Below, in pieces: positions 61,626 to 64,000 of a stretch of 64,000 bases of DNA. The notes beneath the pieces were generated by a model that saw only the letters and a program-made list of their open reading frames with translations, had not been told where the DNA came from and searched no databases. Source of the DNA: an uncultured Eubacteriales bacterium (lineage in GTDB: Bacteria; Bacillota; Clostridia; Oscillospirales; Oscillospiraceae); contig OMZQ01000002.1 of the NCBI GenBank assembly GCA_900315595.1, forward strand, positions 62,001-126,000. The letters run 5' to 3'. How positions within the stretch are numbered: the stretch's first letter is position 1; every line of letters begins with the position of its first letter. The translations under genes and the position numbers were made by a program.

Positions 61626-62319
61626 GCCCCTGATTCTTGTGGTTGAAGACGATACGCCAGTGCGCAATCTGATGGTCACAACCCTGAAAACCCACGATTA
61701 CCGATTCCTGACCGCACCGAAAGGAGAGGACGCGATCATGCTGGCCTCCTCCCACAACCCCGACGTGATCTTCCTCGACCTGGGCCTTCCGGATATGGAT
61801 GGGGTCGAAGTGATCCGACGGATCAGAAGCTGGTCCAATCTGCCCATTATCGTCATCAGCGCCCGCAGCGAGGACACGGATAAAATTGAAGCACTGGACG
61901 CCGGCGCGGACGATTATCTGACAAAGCCCTTCTCCGTGGAGGAACTGCTGGCACGGCTGCGCGTAACGCTTCGGCGTCTGGCCATGATGAACCCGGACGG
62001 GGCGACGGACAAATCCGTCTATACCAACGGTGCGTTGACCATCGACTATTCCGCCGGCTGTGCCGCGCTTCGGGGAGAGGAACTGAAGCTGACCCCAATC
62101 GAATACAAGCTTCTCTGCCTGTTGGCGAAAAACACCGGCAAGGTATTGACGCACACCTATATCACGCAAAAAATCTGGGGCAGAAGCTGGGATAACGACA
62201 TCGCATCGCTCCGGGTCTTTATGGCGACCCTGCGGAAAAAATTGGAATCCGCTCCGAATTCTCCCCAATTCATCCAGACCCACATCGGCATCGGCTATCG
62301 TATGCTGCGGGTAGAATAG
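61618..62319 (+). CDS. kdpE: OmpR/KdpE-type response regulator
   Basis: 233 residues from ATG 61618, overlapping the kinase gene by 8 bases. The receiver has the acid pair near residue 11 (VVEDDTP), phospho-acceptor Asp54 in FLDLGLPDMDG, Ser81 and Lys103 in LTKPFS. A winged-helix DNA-binding domain follows (ELKLTPIEYKLLCLLAKNTG, IGIGYRML). It is the output partner of the KdpD-like kinase. Target promoters cannot be named from this window. Confidence 0.95.
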   Translation: MNKPLILVVEDDTPVRNLMVTTLKTHDYRFLTAPKGEDAIMLASSHNPDVIFLDLGLPDMDGVEVIRRIRSWSNLPIIVISARSEDTDKIEALDAGADDYLTKPFSVEELLARLRVTLRRLAMMNPDGATDKSVYTNGALTIDYSAGCAALRGEELKLTPIEYKLLCLLAKNTGKVLTHTYITQKIWGRSWDNDIASLRVFMATLRKKLESAPNSPQFIQTHIGIGYRMLRVE

Positions 62320-62477
62320 AGCTCCGGCATTGCCAAGGAAAGCAGAGCTTGTGATCCGCTCTGAAAGCGGTTTCCATGCGAAGATGATATTTCGTCTTGC
62401 ACGGCGCTCTTCGTGTAAAACGGCAAAAGGTCGCTGCCCTCCGCCGGGGGGCAATTCATGCGGAAACGCACACAATA

Positions 62478-62510
62478 CCCCCGACGGATCGGAATGCGAT
62501 CCGTCGGGGG
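62478..62510. terminator. Strong hairpin between convergent genes
   Basis: CCCCCGACGGATC (62478-62490) and GATCCGTCGGGGG (62498-62510) form a perfect 13-base stem with a 7-base loop. It lies 18 bases beyond the DUF1533-like stop on the minus strand and also downstream of kdpE, so it probably terminates both directions. Confidence 0.85.
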
Positions 62511-62527
62511 CTGCGTTTAGGCGGCGA

Positions 62528-62872
62528 TCATTCGACGCCGGTGACCTGCGCAGAGATGGAATAGCCGCTATTGGTCACGGCAACCGTCAGGTGGGCGGTT
62601 TTGTAGCCCGCGGCTGTAACGGTCACGGTATAGGTCGTGGTGCCAACGGCGGGATAACCGCCCAGGCCGCTGCGGTTGAGCATGAACAGCGGGCTGGAGC
62701 TGCCGAGATAATAGGTATCCGCGTCGTAGGGATAGCTCGAGGTCCGGGTATAGGCCGTGTCGCCGACGGTGATCCCGGTGATCGCCCGGATCCAGATCAT
62801 CGCCTCGGTTTGATCGGCGCTGTAACCGTCGGAATCAACCTCTCCCCTCCCGAATCCGGATACGATTAGCAA
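62528..62872 (-). CDS. DUF1533-like small protein, start uncertain
   Basis: Up to 114 residues. AITGITVGDTAYTR, PLFMLNRSGLGGYP and TTTYTVTVTAAGYKTAHLTV match the DUF1533 (Hbi-like) repeat of surface proteins, but there is no signal peptide, so secretion is unproved. The frame opens with TTG 62872, only a few bases from the predicted transcript start. ATG at residue 25 (MIWIRAITG) is an alternative but would cut into the conserved part. It may be a remnant of a larger surface protein whose promoter survives. Confidence 0.55.
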   Translation of the reverse strand: MLIVSGFGRGEVDSDGYSADQTEAMIWIRAITGITVGDTAYTRTSSYPYDADTYYLGSSSPLFMLNRSGLGGYPAVGTTTYTVTVTAAGYKTAHLTVAVTNSGYSISAQVTGVE

Positions 62873-62882
62873 TCGCTATCTA

Positions 62883-62911
62883 ATATTAGCATACACTAAC
62901 ACAAAAGTCAA
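62883..62911 (-). promoter_or_regulatory. Promoter of the DUF1533-like gene
   Basis: On the minus strand TTGACT (62911-62906), 17 bases, TAATAT (62888-62883). CTAATATTAG (62880-62889), a palindrome, overlaps the -10 box. Confidence 0.7.
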
Positions 62912-62968
62912 CCGACGATTCCGCGAAAACGGATTCGGAATCATGAACCAGTGTGCAAAAGATGATGG

Positions 62969-62997
62969 TTGCTATTTTGGAAGCGGTGTGTTACAAT
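62969..62997 (+). promoter_or_regulatory. Promoter of the DUF3737 gene
   Basis: TTGCTA (62969-62974), 17 bases, TACAAT (62992-62997), about 25 bases before the ATG. Confidence 0.65.
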
Positions 62998-63026
62998 AAC
63001 GAAAACAAAAAACTGGAGGCAAATCC

Positions 63027-63863
63027 ATGAAATTGATTGAAAACCAGACGCTCGATCAGGAACGCGCACTTTACGGCGTACAGGACGTCACCCTGCGCAA
63101 CATCCGCTTTGACGGCCCTGCCGACGGCGAGAGCGCACTGAAGGAATGCTCGGACGTTGTGGCGGAGAACACCTTCTTCAACCTCCGCTATCCCTGCTGG
63201 CACGACCACTATCTGACCATCCGCGACTCCGAGCTGACCGAGGCCTGCCGCGCCTCCCTGTGGTACTGCGACCACGTGGAGATCACGGGCACCAAGCTCC
63301 ACGGCATCAAGGCCCTGCGCGAGTGCCGCGACGTTTTGATTACAGATTCCGACATCGAATCCGCAGAGTTTGGCTGGAGCGTGGACAACCTGACGGTGCG
63401 CAACTGCACGGCCAAGGGTGAATACTTCATGCTCCGCTGCCGCAATCTGGACTTCTCCGGCGTCCGTCTGAAGGGCAAATACTCCTTCCAGTACCTGGAA
63501 AACGCCGTCTTTGACAACTGCGACTTCGACACCAAGGACTGTCTCTGGCATTCCCGCAACGTGACCGTGAAAAACAGCACGATCAAGGGTGAGTATCTGG
63601 CCTGGTACGCCGATCATCTGACCCTGATCAACTGCACGATCATCGGAACCCAGCCGCTGTGCTACTGCACGAATCTGAAGCTGATCGACTGCAAGATGAT
63701 CGACACCGACCTGAGCTTCGAGCGCTCCGAGGTAGAGGCGAACTTGCTCTGCCCCATCGACAGCGTGAAGAATCCCCTGCGCGGCAAGATCACTGCGCCG
63801 GAGATCGGCGAGATCATCTTTGATATTCCCGAAGCCCACGGCGAGGTCGTCGTCACGGGCTGA
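63027..63863 (+). CDS. DUF3737 family parallel beta-helix protein
   Basis: 278 residues. Successive short strands with C, N and D turns (VTLRNIRFDGPADGESALKE, WHDHYLTIRDSELTEACRAS, AVFDNCDFDTKDCLWHSRNV) are the DUF3737 right-handed helix. The family is widespread in gut Firmicutes and is of unknown function. No signal peptide, so cytoplasmic. Own promoter and terminator make it a single-gene unit. No catalytic triad can be named. Confidence 0.9.
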   Translation: MKLIENQTLDQERALYGVQDVTLRNIRFDGPADGESALKECSDVVAENTFFNLRYPCWHDHYLTIRDSELTEACRASLWYCDHVEITGTKLHGIKALRECRDVLITDSDIESAEFGWSVDNLTVRNCTAKGEYFMLRCRNLDFSGVRLKGKYSFQYLENAVFDNCDFDTKDCLWHSRNVTVKNSTIKGEYLAWYADHLTLINCTIIGTQPLCYCTNLKLIDCKMIDTDLSFERSEVEANLLCPIDSVKNPLRGKITAPEIGEIIFDIPEAHGEVVVTG

Positions 63864-63878
63864 CGCGTCCAAAACACT

Positions 63879-63918
63879 GCACAAAAAATCAGCGGGTGGC
63901 GCCCGCTGATTTTTTGTG
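63879..63918. terminator. Bidirectional intrinsic terminator
   Basis: GCACAAAAAATCAGCGGG and CCCGCTGATTTTTTGTGC form an 18-base stem with A and T runs on both sides. It serves both the DUF3737 gene and the convergent SLH-protein gene. Confidence 0.92.
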
Positions 63919-63927
63919 CTGCAGGAA

Positions 63928-64000
63928 TTACGGATAGGCCCGGTACAGGAAGGTCACGATCTGGCCTCGGGTACAGGTCTTTGCCGGAGAGAACTTGGTC
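63928..64000 (-). CDS. C-terminal end of an SLH-domain surface protein (cut by window edge)
   Basis: The last 23 codons read TKFSPAKTCTRGQIVTFLYR and then AYP before TAA. TRGQIVTFLYRA is the end of an S-layer-homology domain, which binds pyruvylated cell-wall polymer. The remainder lies beyond the window. The link to the pyruvyl transferase in the polysaccharide locus is suggestive only; SLH ligands are normally made by CsaB. Confidence 0.8.
   Translation of the reverse strand, partial: TKFSPAKTCTRGQIVTFLYRAYP

Noticed and set aside
62330..62869. Plus-strand open frame between kdpE and the DUF3737 gene
   Set aside because: It passes through the strong hairpin at 62478-62510 and lies opposite the DUF1533-like frame, and it has no ribosome binding site.
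1..64000. tRNA, rRNA, transposase, integrase and phage genes searched for by eye
   Set aside because: None found. A tRNA scan and an IS search would be needed to exclude degenerate copies.

Overview
The window looks like chromosomal DNA of a high-GC, Gram-positive-type anaerobe of the Clostridia, probably Oscillospiraceae-like. This is inferred from the gene families (EpsG, LicD, TagB/F-like and LTA-synthase-like proteins, an SLH-domain protein, a SpoIID-like spore-type hydrolase, DUF5058, KtrAB plus a short KdpD) and from consensus SigA-type promoters and strong AGGAGG ribosome binding sites. I see no rRNA, tRNA, CRISPR array, phage or transposase.

Left end (1-6050, minus strand): a cut-off M20 peptidase follows two small membrane proteins, one of them DUF5058. 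Next comes a patch of small SUKH/immunity-like genes, one of which is frameshifted. A nitrilase-family amidase, a TPR protein and the tail of a decayed LTA-synthase-like gene complete this end.

Centre (about 6050-42300, minus strand): one very long, tightly packed surface-polysaccharide locus. It appears to be read from a single consensus promoter near 42262-42290. It begins with a priming sugar transferase and ends with rfbC and a membrane phosphoesterase. It encodes about 15 glycosyltransferases, the dTDP-rhamnose set (RfbA, B, D, C) and a dTDP-3-amino-sugar set (FdtA, FdtB and a GNAT). Decoration enzymes include LicD, a pyruvyl transferase, a hexapeptide acyltransferase and a TagB/F-like transferase. 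There is an EpsG-type polymerase and also a Wzm/Wzt ABC exporter, but no Wzx flippase. Unusual members are a half-glycosyltransferase/NodB-deacetylase chimera, an asparagine-synthase-like ligase without the amidotransferase cysteine, and an aldolase/2-hydroxyacid dehydrogenase pair directly behind the priming enzyme. Several genes show sharp base-composition breaks, so the locus looks like a recombination mosaic.

Right part (42372-64000): a divergent transporter pair comes first. An APC permease is read from a perfect-consensus promoter overlapped by a palindrome. An SLC13/ArsB-like permease sits behind what looks like a yybP-ykoY manganese riboswitch with an overlapping terminator. Next are a three-gene SpoIID/peptidoglycan-binding group, a degenerate CPBP protein, an acidic EEP-repeat protein, lgt, a pair of M16 peptidases, an LRR/TPR membrane protein and glnS. 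A potassium module follows (KtrB, KtrA, a 65-residue membrane protein, a KdpD-like kinase without the canonical KdpD domain, and KdpE). The window ends with a DUF1533-like protein, a DUF3737 beta-helix protein and the tail of an SLH-domain gene.
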